From Zygnema cylindricum (taxonomy: Eukaryota > Streptophyta > Zygnematophyceae > Zygnematales > Zygnemataceae), in assembly GCA_037447655.1 (NCBI GenBank), contig JBBHKE010001550.1, positions 1 through 64,000 of the forward strand: a DNA stretch of 64,000 bases, read 5' to 3'. The notes under the pieces were generated by a model. The model had not been told where the DNA came from and ran no database searches. It worked only from the letters and a program-made list of their open reading frames with translations. The translations under genes were made by a program, and so were the position numbers. Of this stretch, positions 1-11,660 are shown in pieces (position 1 is the first letter of the stretch; every line of letters begins with the position of its first letter).

Positions 1-59
1 AAATTTATATTTATACTAAACTGTATTTTCACATCCATATTCCTATTCATGTTCATATT

Positions 60-1660
60 CATATTCTAATTCACAGTCACATTCATATTGACATTCACAT
101 TCACATTCACTCTCACATTCACAGTCACATTCACATTCACATTCACCTTCATCTTCACATTCATACTCATATTCACATTCATATTCACATTCACATCCAT
201 ATTCATATTCACATTCATATTCACATTCACATTCATTTTCATATTCACATTCACATTCAACCTCACATTCACAATCACACTCACACTAACACTCACATTC
301 ACATTCATATTCAGGTGCATATCTCTATCCATACTTAAATGCATATTCACATTCACACTCACACTCACACTCACATTCACATTCAAACTCACACTCAAAA
401 CCCACAATCACACTCACATTCAAATTCACATTCACATTCAAATTCACATTCACGTTCACATGCGAATTAATATCCATATTCAAATTGATATTCATATTCA
501 TATTCCAATTGACATTCATATTCATAATCACATTCATATTTCACATTCACATTCATATTCATATTCACATATATTTTTGACATTCACATTCATATGCATA
601 TTTCACATTCACATACATTCACATTCACATTCAAATTCACGTTCACATTCACACTCACGCATTCACACGCATCACATTCGTATTCGCACTCGCATGCACA
701 TGCACATTCACATCAATATCCATATTCACCTTCTCGCTCACAGTCACACACACTCACATCCACACACACGTTCTAATTCACGTTCACCTTCACGTTCACG
801 TTAACATTCACTTTCACATTCTCATTCACATTCGCATTCACATTTGCATTCACAATCGCATTCACATTCGCATTCAAAATTGCATTCACAATCGCATTCA
901 CATTGGCATTCACATTCACACCCATATTCACATACACATCCATATCTACATTCACACACATTCACATTCACAATAACATTCACAATCGCATTCACACTCG
1001 CATTCACACTTGCGGCATTAAGACTCGCATTCACACACATTCACACTCGCATCACATTTGCATTCACACTTGTAATTCGCATTCCCATTTGCATTTGATT
1101 TCGCATTCCCATTCGCATTCGCATTGGCATTGGCATTCGCATTCGCATTCACATTCACATGCACACTCACACCCCCCTTCACGTTCACCTTCACGTTCAC
1201 CTTCCCATTCACATTCGCGTCCCCGTTCGCAATGGCGTTAAAGAGTTCGCGTTCGCAATCGCGCTAACGCGTTCGCTTTCGCCTTCCCTTTCCCCTTCAA
1301 CTTCCCCTTCCCCTTCCCCTTCCCCTTCCCCTTCCCCTTCCCCTTCCCCTTTCCCTTCCCCTTCCCCTTCCCCTTCCCCTTCCCCTTCCCCTTCCCCTTC
1401 CCCTTCCCCTTCTCCTTCCCCTTCCGCATCCACTACCACTTCCACTTCCACATACACATACACATTCACATACACATACACATTCAACTACACATACACA
1501 TACAAGTACACATACATGTACACCATGTACACGTACACGTCCACGTACACGCACACCTCCACGTTCACATACACATTCACATACACACACATTCACATTT
1601 CTCGATTACAATCACAATCATATTCACATTCACATTCAAAGTTATATTTATATTTAATTT
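60..1660. repeat. Degenerate hexanucleotide array in an LRR-gene intron
   Basis: About 1.6 kb of 6-bp periodic sequence. Positions 60-1230 are mostly TTCACA/CATTCA variants, 1286-1430 become almost pure TTCCCC, and 1430-1640 are CACATA/CACGTA variants. Period 6 keeps every frame open, so long Ser-His, Thr-Phe or Gly-Glu frames appear on both strands; they are composition artefacts. The array lies just downstream (minus-strand sense) of the LRR exon at 1742-1813, so it is intronic. Confidence 0.95.
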
Positions 1661-1741
1661 TATATTTATGTTTATTATTATTATTAGATTTTTTTTTTTT
1701 GAAGTGTGTGTTGATTAAACTTAAGGTGTCATGCGTCTTAC

Positions 1742-1813
1742 AAGTTTTGGAGGGATGTGAGTTGACCGATGGACGATGAAATGCTTCCACTCAACTGGTT
1801 GTCAGATAGATCT
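1742..1813 (-). CDS. Gene A exon 6: one LRR (72 nt)
   Basis: The exon is exactly 72 nt, preceded by acceptor TCACAG and followed by donor GTAAGA. In phase 2 it reads DLSDNQLSGSISSS then IGQLTSLQN plus a split Leu codon, a canonical plant extracellular LRR. It is a sister of the exons at 2740, 9993 and 22930; the acceptor-side intron (about 1814-1870) is similar in all of them. This is the last exon before the window edge. Confidence 0.85.
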
Positions 1814-4800
1814 CTGTGACATCGAACATTCACACACCACCATCACCCACACCCCCAAACAGACTTTTAATTGGCTGCTCTAGCTTTCAAACCTCTATGA
1901 GAATTTGATTATTGTTCTTTTTTAAATTTTTGTCACCATATTGTTGCAAATTTCTTTTAATAATTAGATTTCATAATTAACAAGACTTATATTTACAAAA
2001 TATATTTTGCAATTGTTACTATAGATTAATATTGTTATTTATTACTATAATACTACTTAGTGCTATATATCATTATTATCATCTATTTTTATTTGATTTT
2101 ATTATCTCCCCCTCTCACTCCCTCTCCCCCTCTCGCCCTCTCCACCCCCCTCCCACTTACCCTCTCCTCTTCTCCGCCTCTCCCCCTACCCCCCTTCCCC
2201 CCTTCCCCTGACCCCTCCCCCTCCCCATCCGCATCCACCACCCCTCTCCCGCTTTTTCTCCCTCCCTCCCTTTCCCCCTCCCTTCCCCCTTCCCTCCCCT
2301 CCTCCCTCTCTCCATATCCCGTTACCTCTCCCCCTCCCTATCCCTCTCTATCTCTCTCCCCCTATCTATCTCCCCATCTCCCGCTCTCCCTCTCTCCCCC
2401 TCTCACCCGTCTTCCTCTCCGTTTCACTCTCGCTCTCTCTCCTTCTCCCTCTCTCTCTCCTTCTCACTCTCCCTCCCCCCTTATCTCTCTCTCTTCCTCT
2501 CCCTCTCTTTCTCCCTCTCCCTCTCCCTTTTCCTCTCCCTCTCCCTCGATACCCTTTTCTCACTTCCTTTTTCCCCCCCCTTTCTTTTTTGTTTCTTTTT
2601 AAAAATTAATCTTTATTTTTGATTATTTTCTATAATTATCAACATAAACATTATTATTAATGTTATTTTTATTGCTAATTACCACTATTTTTTTCAATTT
2701 TTGCTTATTTATTTTAAGGTTATCATTCATCTTTCTTACAAGGTTGCGAGAGATGTGAGTTGACTGATGGACAATGGAATGCTTCCACTCAGCTGGTTCA
2801 TAGAGAGATCTCTGTGGGATCCAACATTCATATTCCACCAACACTCGCCCCCCAAAAAGGCCTCCTAGTTAGCCAGGTTGGCCTTCAAACCCATGAGACC
2901 CCCAAAATAAAACCTACAACCCCCCTAAAATGATCACCATCAAAACTCTTCCCTCCAACCCTTTTTCCCTCCCTCTATTCCTCCCTCCCACTATCCCTCC
3001 CTCACTCCCTCCCTCTAACCTATAGGAGTCGCCATGACCCTCCACCTCATCGGGTCAAAATGATTATTATTGTTATTATAATCATAATTGTTGTTTATTA
3101 TTGTCACTCTATTGTAATATTTTTTTGGTCTTCGTTTACTTTTATCACTTTTTATATTTATTTATTATTTTCATGACGTTCTTTACCATAAATTATTATT
3201 GTTATTCTTAATCATCAATATTATCAATCGTTATTTTTTATTTATTTATATTTTTACAAAAATTGATCATTAAAACTGTTAAGTATTGTTACACGTATTT
3301 ATTTCCGTAGCTACCTATTATTACAATCAATGAGTAAAACTATGGAAAATCAATATTTTATATTATTGTTTTAGTTGTTTATCATTATTTGATTTTATTA
3401 TTATTATTTATCATTTTTATTATTTCTCAGTATTTCTAGATCAATATAAAAGTTAAATAATTATAATTGTTTATTTTGAATATCATAATTATTATTGTTC
3501 AAGCTTACAATTAACATTATAATTTTTAATTCTTATTATGATTTTTATTATTATTGTTAAACTATCAATATCTATAATTATTCAGTGTTTGATATTGTTA
3601 TTATTTTTGTATTACTATTATTGTTACTCATTATTATTAATTATTCATACATTATCATTTTAGTTATTGTTATTATTTTGATTATTGCTGACATTATTGT
3701 TGCTGCTATAGATTGATAACACTACTATTATTAGGACAAAAATTCATTAATATTCGGATGTTTGTTTTACAAAAACAATTCAATAATAAGATTACTATTA
3801 GGATGGGTACATCCAATTATAAGGATGGATGAGCAATGAACATTATTAGGATTTATGATTATATACCCATCCCCCCCCCCCCTACCTTCCCTTTACTCTT
3901 TTTCACTCTTTTTCACTTTTTTCCCCTCTCTACTTTCCTCCTATCTCTTTCTACCTCCCAATTCCTCTCTCTTACCTTTTCCATTATTGCCCCCTCCCCC
4001 TACCCCTCCTTGCCACTCACCATCTCCCTCTCTCTCCCACCTACCCTCTATCCCCCACCCTCTCTTGATGGATCTCAAAGAAAATGCAGAGTGGAAAAGA
4101 GAGCCGAAGCATTCATAAAATATCACAAGAGAGAGCATTCCACGGAAGCCAATATATTCCATAGGAAACTTTTCTTCACATAAGATTAACTCTTCCTCTC
4201 TTTCTACGCCTCAATATATAGAACTTTCAAACGAAACATCATTACTTCAAACTAAACGAAACATCAAACATAAAGTGTGCATTACGAGCCTACCAATCAA
4301 ATCGCGTCAAAACGCTAAAGACAAAAGTACCAAAGTACTACTCAAATGTACGCTTCTAACGCATACAAAGACTTGACCGTCGCCAAACAGAATCTACGCG
4401 AGACCAAAAATAAGCTTAAGAAATAAAACAACAAACCACACGATTGAACTAAAAACAAATTAGACAGCGAGTCAGTCACGCGACGGTCGATTACAAATTT
4501 GATTCTAACAATCCTCCTATCAAATTTGTAATCATTACACCAAACCTAATTTAGGTCTCCCCCTCTGCAACACTTTATAGGTCGCAGCTTACGTAAGCAT
4601 ATCCGCGGCTTCCACCAAAGTAGATACGTACAAAAAATTGATCTCTTTCGCAACAACCAAATCTTTTAGAAAGCGCCAATAAATTTTGATGTGTTTTGTC
4701 CAGTTATGAAACACAGGATCTTTCACCCAAGCCATCAAACTCATACTGTCAAGAAAGATTTTCAAACAACCATTCAACAATCGAAATTCTCAATTCTCCA

Positions 4801-7800
4801 AACATCTTCGTAATCCAAATAAACTCTTTAGATGTACGACACATTGTTATATATTCAACTTCGGTTGAACTAAGTGCGACGGTCGGATGAAGTCGTGAAC
4901 TCCAAAAAATTGACGTGCTGCCAAAAACAAAGGCAAAACCGGACATTGACTTCCGCGTATCGAAGTCGCCGCCCCAATTTGCGTCACAAAATCCAACGCA
5001 CTCCAACGACGCTGTTCATATCGAAACAACAATCCAATTTCAATTGTACCTGCGAGATATCGAAAGATTCTCTTCACGGGCTCCAAATGAACTATTTAGA
5101 CCCTTGACAAAATCGGCTCACGACAAAAACGGCGGCCGAAATGTTAGGCAGCGTGGCAACACTTAAACACATCGAACTTCCAATTGCGTCACAATAAGGC
5201 ACGTCGATGGTCTCCTCCTCTCAAATTTTGATATTGTACTTTCAAGTCAAGCGGTGTCAAAACTGGCTTAGAATCCAACATAGCAAATCAAGTTAGTACT
5301 TCTTTAGAATACTGTGCTTTCAATAGTTTAATTTCATCGTTATCAAATCTTACAACTTCCACTCCAAGAATACATTGTATTTCTCTCAAATCTGTCACTT
5401 TAAAATGTAAACGCAAGTACGACTTTAATTCCTAGATTCGCGCCAACTTGTTAAAAATCACTTAGAAATCGTCCACGTAGACAAAAATTTAATTGGTCTT
5501 TCTTTTCACCTTTTATGTAAACTCTTGAGTCAAAAATTGTACAAATGATTTGAAACTCAGTCAAGACTTTGTATAATCGTAAATACCAAGTCTTAGGCAC
5601 ATGCTTAAGTCCAAACAAAGACTTTCGCAGCCGCCGTACCTTTCCTTCTTTCGAAATCACTCCCTCCGGAACCTTTATATAAACGTTCTCCTCTAAATCA
5701 CCATTTAGGAATGTTGTTTGCATGTCGATTTGGTGCACGTGCTTACTATCGGCAGCAGCAATAGCAATAATCTTATTCAAAGAATCAAACTTCACTACTA
5801 GTGCATATGTTTTAAGATAATCAATTCTCTCTTTTTGTTGAAATCCTTTACAGACTCGACAAGCCTTATGATCACAATTCCCCTCGATGTTACAGTTTTT
5901 GTCCTAAAAATCCATTTGGAATCAATAGCATTTTTCCCTTTTGATAGACTTACCTTTTCAAAAGTGCGATTATCAATTATAGATTGAAGCTCCTCCCATG
6001 TTGGTTTCCAATGATTTTCCCAATCACAGGATTTGCGAGCTTTGGTTTATGATTGTGGACCAGCTGACAAATTCTTCAATAATAATTGCTGTAGGAGGTA
6101 ATCCTCCTCCTTTGCCGTTGAAATAAAATAATGCAAATTTTCCACATTTATTTTCCGATCAAATGAGAAACGAGCCGAATTTTTCCCCTTATTCTCTCGC
6201 ATGCTCCTCCGCGGCTCAATTTCTTTCTTTTTTTTCGGATGCTTTTCAATTATACTCGGTCCACTAGACTTAGAAGCCTAAGATTTCCGAGTGTTCAAAA
6301 AGATTTTGGAATTTTCACATCGATTTGAATCTCCTCCAATGTCATCCAAATTGAATTTTCAACAAACTCAACAAATTTCCCTTTCCCCCTCTTAAAATTG
6401 GAGGTGGATTCCGGCTCAATTTCCGAATCTGAACCTTCAATGTCGAGAATTTCTCCAGTTTTAAAATACTAATTGAAGTCAAGATTGGAAGTAAGCTTTG
6501 CCAAACGAGATATTATAGATAAAGGGTCTTCATGAAAGTCCATATGTCGAGATTCCTCAATAACATTGCGAATCGGATCACCAACCTAATAAAGTCTCCT
6601 TTTGGAGTTATAACCAGTAAACTAACCACTCCAACTCCGAGATGCAAGTTTCCCTTTTTTTTTGAGATAGAATATAAACCATTCAAAAACCGAGGTAAGT
6701 CTCCCAATTACAAATGTAATTTACAGTTAGAATTGCATCTCCCTACAAATAAATGCTTCGGCCGGATCCGTCTACCATAGAGAGCACCAATTCTTGAAGC
6801 GTGATTCTTTTTCTGCGCAATGCCATTGGACTTCGATGGGTAAGATGCGGTGTATTGATGTGAAATTCCCCACTCCTTACAATATGCATAAAAAATTATG
6901 AAATCCTCCCCGATATCTGACCGAATAGATTTTAAGTTTTCTTCACGCTGGCTTTCGGCGACCACTTGCTACTCATGGAAACGTTCAAATGCATCAGATT
7001 TGGATTTTGAGTAACATTACCCATGTGAAGCGTGAGAAGTCATCCGCCGCCACTTTAATTGTTTTTTCCACCAATTGTTTTTGGTTTGACGTCTCCACAT
7101 AAATCAATATGTACCAATTCAAACGGATGCTTCGATTGATAGATCGGATCTTGAACCAGATGTGGCTTTCGGATGTCTCTCGTTGCTACACCACTCACGT
7201 TCATTAATCTTTTCCACCGATGCCAAATCCAATCCTCTCACACTTCCATGTTTTATCTTTTTTCGTGGGCTTCTCTCAAATGTGTGGCACTTCCAATAAT
7301 TCTAGAGAGTAAGATCTCCCTTTAACTTTGAAATTCGCAAAATCATGTCGTCAAAAATTGAGGGGGATGTTGGTCGACGCTATAGCAGGCGGCTATACAT
7401 AACATCTGTCACTTCTCTTTTTTCAATTTGTACGTTGTCAGATTGGACAATTTTTATTATAGAACCTCCAAAAGCCCCCGCGCGCTGAATCTGTGGGACA
7501 CTTAAGAGATTCACTAAACCGTTACGAATAAAAAGTACATTAATCAATTAGGTTGGCATCACTTTTTCAAATCCGCATGAGTCTAGAATAGGTAAATCTA
7601 AACATACAATACCAACTGTACCTAGAGAAATCACTTGTCCACTTCCAACAATGATTCATTTTGAGATCGTAAGTTGATTCATTTTGGGATCGTTAGTTGA
7701 TGCATATCGGTAAAAAGTGACGCGTTGGTACACACGCGATACGAAGCGCCTGAATTAGTAATCCAGCTATTTTTCCGGTTGCGTAACACTTGTCAAAAAA

Positions 7801-10800
7801 GCTATCGACAAGTTAAAGAACGCGAATGTAAGCTCTCTTTTGCCTCTTTCAAAATGGCCATCCTCCGTAAAATGGCCTCCTCATGTACCATGGCGACCAC
7901 CATGACCGCCGCAACCACCTTGAGGACCATCACCACGACCACCATTTCGGCGGCCTCCTTCTCATCTACCACTATCGCCTCTATTTTCATTTTTCGAGAA
8001 GCATTGAGGCTTACATGGCCCCACTTCCCGCAATAATGACATTGACGCTCTTTATCCAGACAAGATGCCGCCATGTGGCCATATTTTTTGCACTAAAAGA
8101 AAGCAATAATGGTTAGATATGAATATGTGGGCTGGGAAGGAGGTTTCTCGGCCCTTTTTTTATCCTCTTCCCCTTTTTTTCTCAGATTTCCTCCTCTCCT
8201 TCCACCTTTTCCCCAAAGATAATTTAGATCCGAGGTTTCCATTGACGTAGAATTAAGGGTACCGGCGGGTGGAGTTCTCTTCGACAAACTTGGCCGATTT
8301 CCCTCGGTCAATTTGAGGAAAGTGATGATGTAATCCATGGTAGGAAAATCTCTCGATAAGAGAATGTCCCTTAAATGTATCATTTTCTCCAGTAAGGCAT
8401 TGATGGAAACAGATGCCAAATCATTCTCTTCTATAAATTTTTCATTATTTGCAAGTGGCTCAATATAAATACTGAATCTTTTCAAGGCCACATCGATAGT
8501 CTCGCTCGGCTTCACTTTGAAAGTTGTATAATCCGTACAAATGCGTTGGCCTTTATTTTGTTGGCGCTTCTCAAAATAATTCTCAAAGGCCATCCGACAA
8601 TCATGAGCATATTTTCAAGTGAGGAAGAAATCATGAATCAAAATATTACATGATTGGAATAAGCTGCCGATAGCGAAGAGAATTTCCTTCATCCATACAC
8701 GTCTAGCGGTCCGATCCGAGATCAACATATTCTTTTCCCCATTTACCACTTTCTAAAGTCGTTTGAGAATAAATTGACCTTTAACGTATTTCTTCCACGA
8801 TTGATAAATCGTTCTATTAAAGAGGACAATTTTTCCGGGCATAGTTTGGACTTGTTCCTCTCCTTCACTCCACACATCGAGATCGAAATCATCAACAATG
8901 GGAAGTTTCCCTTTCCGAATCCAATCTTTCCTCTCCTCCTCATTATCAACATCTCCTTCCGAATCACCAATGCTTGGATCCGGATGTGGATCTACGAAGA
9001 GGGCTTTGCGATATCCCTTGGAGATCCGTTGGTCCATATAACGACAAAAGCCCTCCAACTTTTGAAGGCAATCTTCCATGATATCAACCTCCTCTTTCAT
9101 TTTCTCCTCTTTTTGACCAAATGGATATGCCGATAAAGTTTCCTCAAAAGATGTTGCAGTGAACTTAGACGGGGCTTCTACTTTTTCTTCTTCTTTTTCT
9201 TTTTTTTCGGATCCGATAAAGATTCAAATTTAGCCGGAAGTTCCGAATCTCGAGGACGAGGAATCGGGAAAGGGGATTATTTTCTCTTTCCCCCATGGCG
9301 GCCAAACTAGCCACCTTTTTCGCCTCACTGGAGCACACAAGGCTTTGATACCACTTGATGGATCTCAAATAAAATGCAAAGTGCAAAAGACAACGAAAGG
9401 ATTCATAAAACATCAAAAGAGAGAGAGCATTTCACGAAAACCAATATATTCCATGGGAAACTTTTCTTCACAAAAAAAAAACTCTCCCTCTCTTTATACG
9501 CCTCAATATATAGAACTTTTAAACAAAACGTCACTACTTCAAACTAAACGAAACATCAAACATAAAGTATGCATTACGCGCCTATCAATCGAATCGCGTC
9601 AAAACGCTAAAGACCAAAGTACCAAAGTACAAATCAAAAGTGAGCGTCTAACTGACACAAGGACTTGACACTCGCCAAACAGGATCTACGCGAGACCGGG
9701 AATCTACATAAGAATAAAACAACAAACCAAACCGCACACTTGAACTAAAAACAAACTAGACGACCCCGCGTTTGTGACGCGACGGTCGATTACAATTTGA
9801 TTCTAACATTCCTCTCTTTTTCTCCCTCTCCCTCTCCCTCTCCCTCTCCCTCGATACCCTTGTCCAACTTCCTTTTTTACCTCTTTTTCTTTTTTTTGTT
9901 CTTTTTAAATATTTATCATTTTTGTTATTTTAATCATTGTTATGTTTATTATTATCGTATGTCTTTTAAACTTATGGTGTCATGTGTCTTACAAGCTTCG
10001 GAGAGATGTGAGTTGACCGATGGACGACGGAATGCTTCCAATCAATTGGTTGCTTTGAAGCCATCTGTGGCATCGAACATTCACACCCCAGCATCAGTCA
10101 CACCCCCAAAAGGTCACCTAGTTAGTATCTTTGACACGTTCTACATCTAAACATAACGAGGGCGAATTCCTAATAAAGACATATAGTGGATTTTTTTCCT
10201 CTATCACACTCCCTTTATTGAATTCAGCATCATTTTGGTGTAATCCATAGGTTGGACTTTTGGACACACAATATTTGTACAAAACCGTATTCTTTGTCAC
10301 ACCCCTGTGAGCGCCCCTTTTTTTCACCTTCTAAAAAAAAATACAAAATAAAAAATAAATAAAGATTAAAAAATTAAACGGAAAAGCATAATTACAACAT
10401 ACATTGTTTTGCCACCAAGTGGCTTTTGTCATAATCCCACCCTCCCACCTTTTTCCTCCATGAGAAAAACATAATAATTTGCAAAATCAATGGAAAAAGC
10501 ACCCCACAAGAAAAATAGGTAAAAGTATCAATGAATTTGGTGTTTTCACCCCACACGGATTTCCATCTTGACGTCTCTACCTCCCCCTCCCCCTCAACCC
10601 CCCACCCCACCCCACCCCACCCCACCCCAACCTACCCCACCCCACACACCGCTTTTTTCCTATCGTGAAGTATAGACTTCCAAAATTGATTCTTTTTAAA
10701 TAAACAAGAAAGCTAGAATTTCCATACACAATAGAAGACTTCAAAAAAAGAAATCCCCAGATATTGACAAAAAACATCAAAAGGTAAAACTTATTTTGTT

Positions 10801-11660
10801 CCATTTTTTACCATTTACAAATTATAACATCCCCACCCCCCCCCCCCACCCATACTTCGACCCCTCTCCCAACCCCCCTGCCACCTCCAATTTGGTGACC
10901 AAAATTAAAGTATGAAATAGAGAAGCTAATGTAAAATGAAATTTTTGGTCATTCCTTCTAATGCAATTATATGTTTTACAAACCTGATTTTCTTTCTAGT
11001 TTTACGCATCAAATGCATCCCCTATTCAAGTGTTCACTCACATTATTTGCACTCGTGTGAGGTTGCCTATCTCCGCCGCAATGCTCCCTTGTAGACTTAA
11101 GTCGTTTAAAGTTCTGCACCCCCCCCTTGAAGGACTTTAAACGAAATCCTTTCATCCTTCTCCCCGCTCTCCAACCATCTTGTCTCATCGAACTCGTGGG
11201 CGCATTATGGCAGAGGTTGCACACATCCTAAGAATTAGAATTAATTGTGAAATTCAGGGCGAGATTCCATATGCAATTCAGTGGGGAATCATCACAGCAG
11301 AATTTGCACGCATCGATAATCACTCACATTTCATACACGCGACCGGAATCATCGCAGTCGAAATAATATGCATCACATATGATCTCGGGAAATTTCTCCT
11401 TGTTCACGGTGGCCGCCTTCACCGCCTCAAGAGCCGACTCTGCAGCAGCAGGATCGAAAAAGAAGTGTCAGAGGATCAAACTAAAGATATTTTTCGCACA
11501 TTTGAAGATATGTACTGCACAAAAGAAAATAGAAAAAGAAGGACAGCGGAGGGGAAAACTCACTGTCTGGTTCCGGCATGACTCCAGTATAATCTCCTAT
11601 GACGAGTGCCACGTGACACACCAACATAAGCACTGTCGCGATGACCATGGTGGCCGCCAT
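1742..11660 (-). CDS. LRR protein gene A, 5' part, spliced, continues beyond left edge
   Basis: Six exons can be joined on the minus strand: 11564-11660, 11328-11439, 11042-11113, 9993-10064, 2740-2811 and 1742-1813. Intron phases agree at every junction (1, 2, 2, 2, 2). The predicted protein has a hydrophobic signal peptide, an LRR N-terminal cap ending DCDDSGRVYE, and four LRRs of 24 residues of the type LxxNQLxGSIPxSIGQLTSL. It is a secreted or membrane LRR protein of the plant receptor-like class. No kinase or transmembrane part is in the window, so receptor kinase, receptor-like protein and LRR-extensin are all possible. Introns reach about 7 kb and contain a copia element and simple-repeat arrays. 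All visible exons are open. Expression is unknown. Confidence 0.8.
2106..2565. repeat. CT-rich (CCCTCT)n array in intron
   Basis: Polypyrimidine tract of degenerate CCCTCT/CTCCCT hexamers lying downstream, on the minus strand, of the LRR exon at 2740-2811. It corresponds in position to the arrays at 60-1660 and 9809-9862, which follow sister exons. Long Pro-Ser-Leu frames here are artefacts of composition. Confidence 0.9.
2740..2811 (-). CDS. Gene A exon 5: one LRR (72 nt)
   Basis: Acceptor CCCACAG and donor GTAAGA flank 72 nt that read in phase 2 as DLSMNQLSGSIPLSISQLTS followed by LATL. The exon plus its upstream intron (to about 3240) resembles 22915-23410 around the LRR exon of gene C, so the two loci are paralogous here. 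Confidence 0.85.
2890..3830. other. AT-rich intron sequence, no gene seen
   Basis: ATT/TTA-rich low-complexity sequence upstream of LRR exon 5. The first 350 bp match 23062-23410. I see no exon or mobile-element signature in the remainder. Confidence 0.6.
3866..4065. repeat. CT-rich tract flanking copia 1
   Basis: Begins with a C homopolymer, then degenerate CCCTCT/CTTTTT. It is probably one half of the intronic array that copia 1 entered; the other half is at 9809-9862. Confidence 0.75.
4066..4510 (-). repeat. Copia 1 3' LTR
   Basis: About 445 bp, clearly homologous along its length to 9356-9808, with TG...CA ends in element orientation. The purine-rich tract lies immediately right of it at about 4511-4521. 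Confidence 0.9.
4589..5100 (-). pseudogene. Copia 1 RNase H and end of RT
   Basis: Broken frames spell the copia RNase H: FRYLAGT, GFCDANWGGDFDTRKSMSG, SSTEVEY and a C-terminal VEAADMLT. At least three frames are needed, so the domain is dead. Confidence 0.85.
5451..6010 (-). pseudogene. Copia 1 reverse transcriptase fragment
   Basis: Recognisable copia RT pieces are HVHQIDMQTTFLNGDLEE, VYIKVPEG and LRKSLFGLKHVPKTWY, with ELQSIIDNRTFEKV further upstream. The YVDD box region is not preserved in frame. Between 5100 and 5450 the sequence is similarly decayed RT/RNase H. Confidence 0.8.
6513..7340 (-). pseudogene. Copia 1 integrase remnants
   Basis: The stretch SIRSDIGEDFIIFYAYCKEWGI with SYPSKSNGIAQKKN corresponds to the integrase core (usually LRSDNGGEF...PQQNGVAERKN), with several catalytic-region substitutions. 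Frames are interrupted repeatedly. 7340-7800 is expected to hold protease and gag-pre-integrase but is too decayed to assign. Confidence 0.7.
7802..8593 (-). pseudogene. Copia 1 gag with zinc knuckle
   Basis: Residues such as LKRFSIYIEPLANNEKFIEE resemble a copia gag (UBN2-type) core. A CCHC knuckle appears as CHYCGKWGHVSLNAS, where the last Cys has become Ser. A Gly/Arg/Lys-rich linker lies between. Not functional. Confidence 0.75.
8743..9340 (-). pseudogene. Copia 1 gag N-terminal part and leader
   Basis: An acidic frame of about 115 residues (8753-9100, with DPHPDPSIGDSEGDVDNEEE) and a further frame up to the primer-binding site lie where the gag start is expected. No specific motif is recognised in it. 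Confidence 0.5.
9340..9354 (-). promoter_or_regulatory. Copia 1 primer-binding site
   Basis: On the minus strand the sequence just inside the 5' LTR reads AGTGGTATCAAAGCC, nearly the standard plant copia PBS TGGTATCAGAGC (complement of the 3' end of initiator tRNA-Met). Confidence 0.85.
9356..9808 (-). repeat. Copia 1 5' LTR
   Basis: About 453 bp, partner of 4066-4510. Divergence between the two (many point changes and small indels) indicates an old insertion. Confidence 0.9.
9809..9862. repeat. (CTCCCT)n remnant right of copia 1
   Basis: Short run of CTCCCT hexamers ending in CTCGATACCC, the same junction sequence as at 2545-2552. It supports the view that copia 1 split an intronic array. 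Confidence 0.8.
9993..10064 (-). CDS. Gene A exon 4: one LRR (72 nt)
   Basis: Acceptor GCCACAG, donor GTAAGA, 72 nt in phase 2 reading WLQSNQLIGSIPSSIGQLTS then LRSL. It joins in frame to the exon at 11042-11113 on one side and 2740-2811 on the other. Confidence 0.85.
10150..11035. other. Intron 3 of gene A with C-rich runs
   Basis: No exon recognised. Contains a CCCCA tandem run at about 10576-10646 and a C homopolymer at about 10834-10850. On the minus strand these give G-rich runs that could form quadruplexes. Confidence 0.55.
11042..11113 (-). CDS. Gene A exon 3: first LRR (72 nt)
   Basis: Exactly 72 nt, acceptor GTGCAG and donor GTGAGT. Joined to exon 2 it reads ITLNDLSLQGSIAAEIGNLT followed by RVQ. 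This is the usual first repeat after the SGRV motif of plant LRR proteins. The acceptor lacks a good pyrimidine tract (a run of eight G precedes it), so this junction is the weakest of the gene. Confidence 0.75.
11328..11439 (-). CDS. Gene A exon 2: LRR N-terminal cap
   Basis: 112 nt between acceptor CTGCTGCAG and donor GTGAGT, phase 1 in, phase 2 out. It reads SALEAVKAATVNKEKFPEII followed by CDAYYFDCDDSGRVYE. The paired Cys and the DSGRV motif are typical of the cap before plant LRRs (C..W.GV.C...GRV). Confidence 0.8.
11564..11660 (-). CDS. Gene A exon 1: start codon and signal peptide
   Basis: ATG at 11660 (minus strand) in a good context (GCCCATGG). The 97-nt exon encodes MAATMVIATVLMLVCHVALV, a signal peptide, then IGDYTGVMPEPD, and ends at donor GTGAGT. 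An upstream in-frame extension to 11732 exists; the inner ATG was chosen because it directly starts the hydrophobic core. Confidence 0.75.

Larger units (their letters stand above)
4066..9808 (-). mobile_element. Copia 1: Ty1/copia LTR retrotransposon, decayed
   Basis: Two direct repeats bound the element: 3' LTR 4066-4510 and 5' LTR 9356-9808. In element sense they begin TGTTAGAATC and end GATCCATCA. Inside the 5' LTR is a primer-binding site TGGTATCAAAGCC, close to the 3' end complement of initiator tRNA-Met, and next to the 3' LTR a purine tract GATAGGAGGAT. Gag, integrase, RT and RNase H run in copia order on the minus strand but with many stops and frameshifts. It sits in an intron of gene A inside a CT array, so the target-site duplication cannot be read with certainty (tctct on the left, ttcct on the right). 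Confidence 0.9.

Noticed and set aside
60-1780. Long open frames on both strands (Thr-Phe, Ser-His, Gly-Glu repeats)
   Set aside because: Period-6 simple sequence keeps all frames open; no codon structure or splice context.
4061-9813. Target-site duplication of copia 1
   Set aside because: Flanks tctct and ttcct lie in CT-rich sequence; any match is uninformative.
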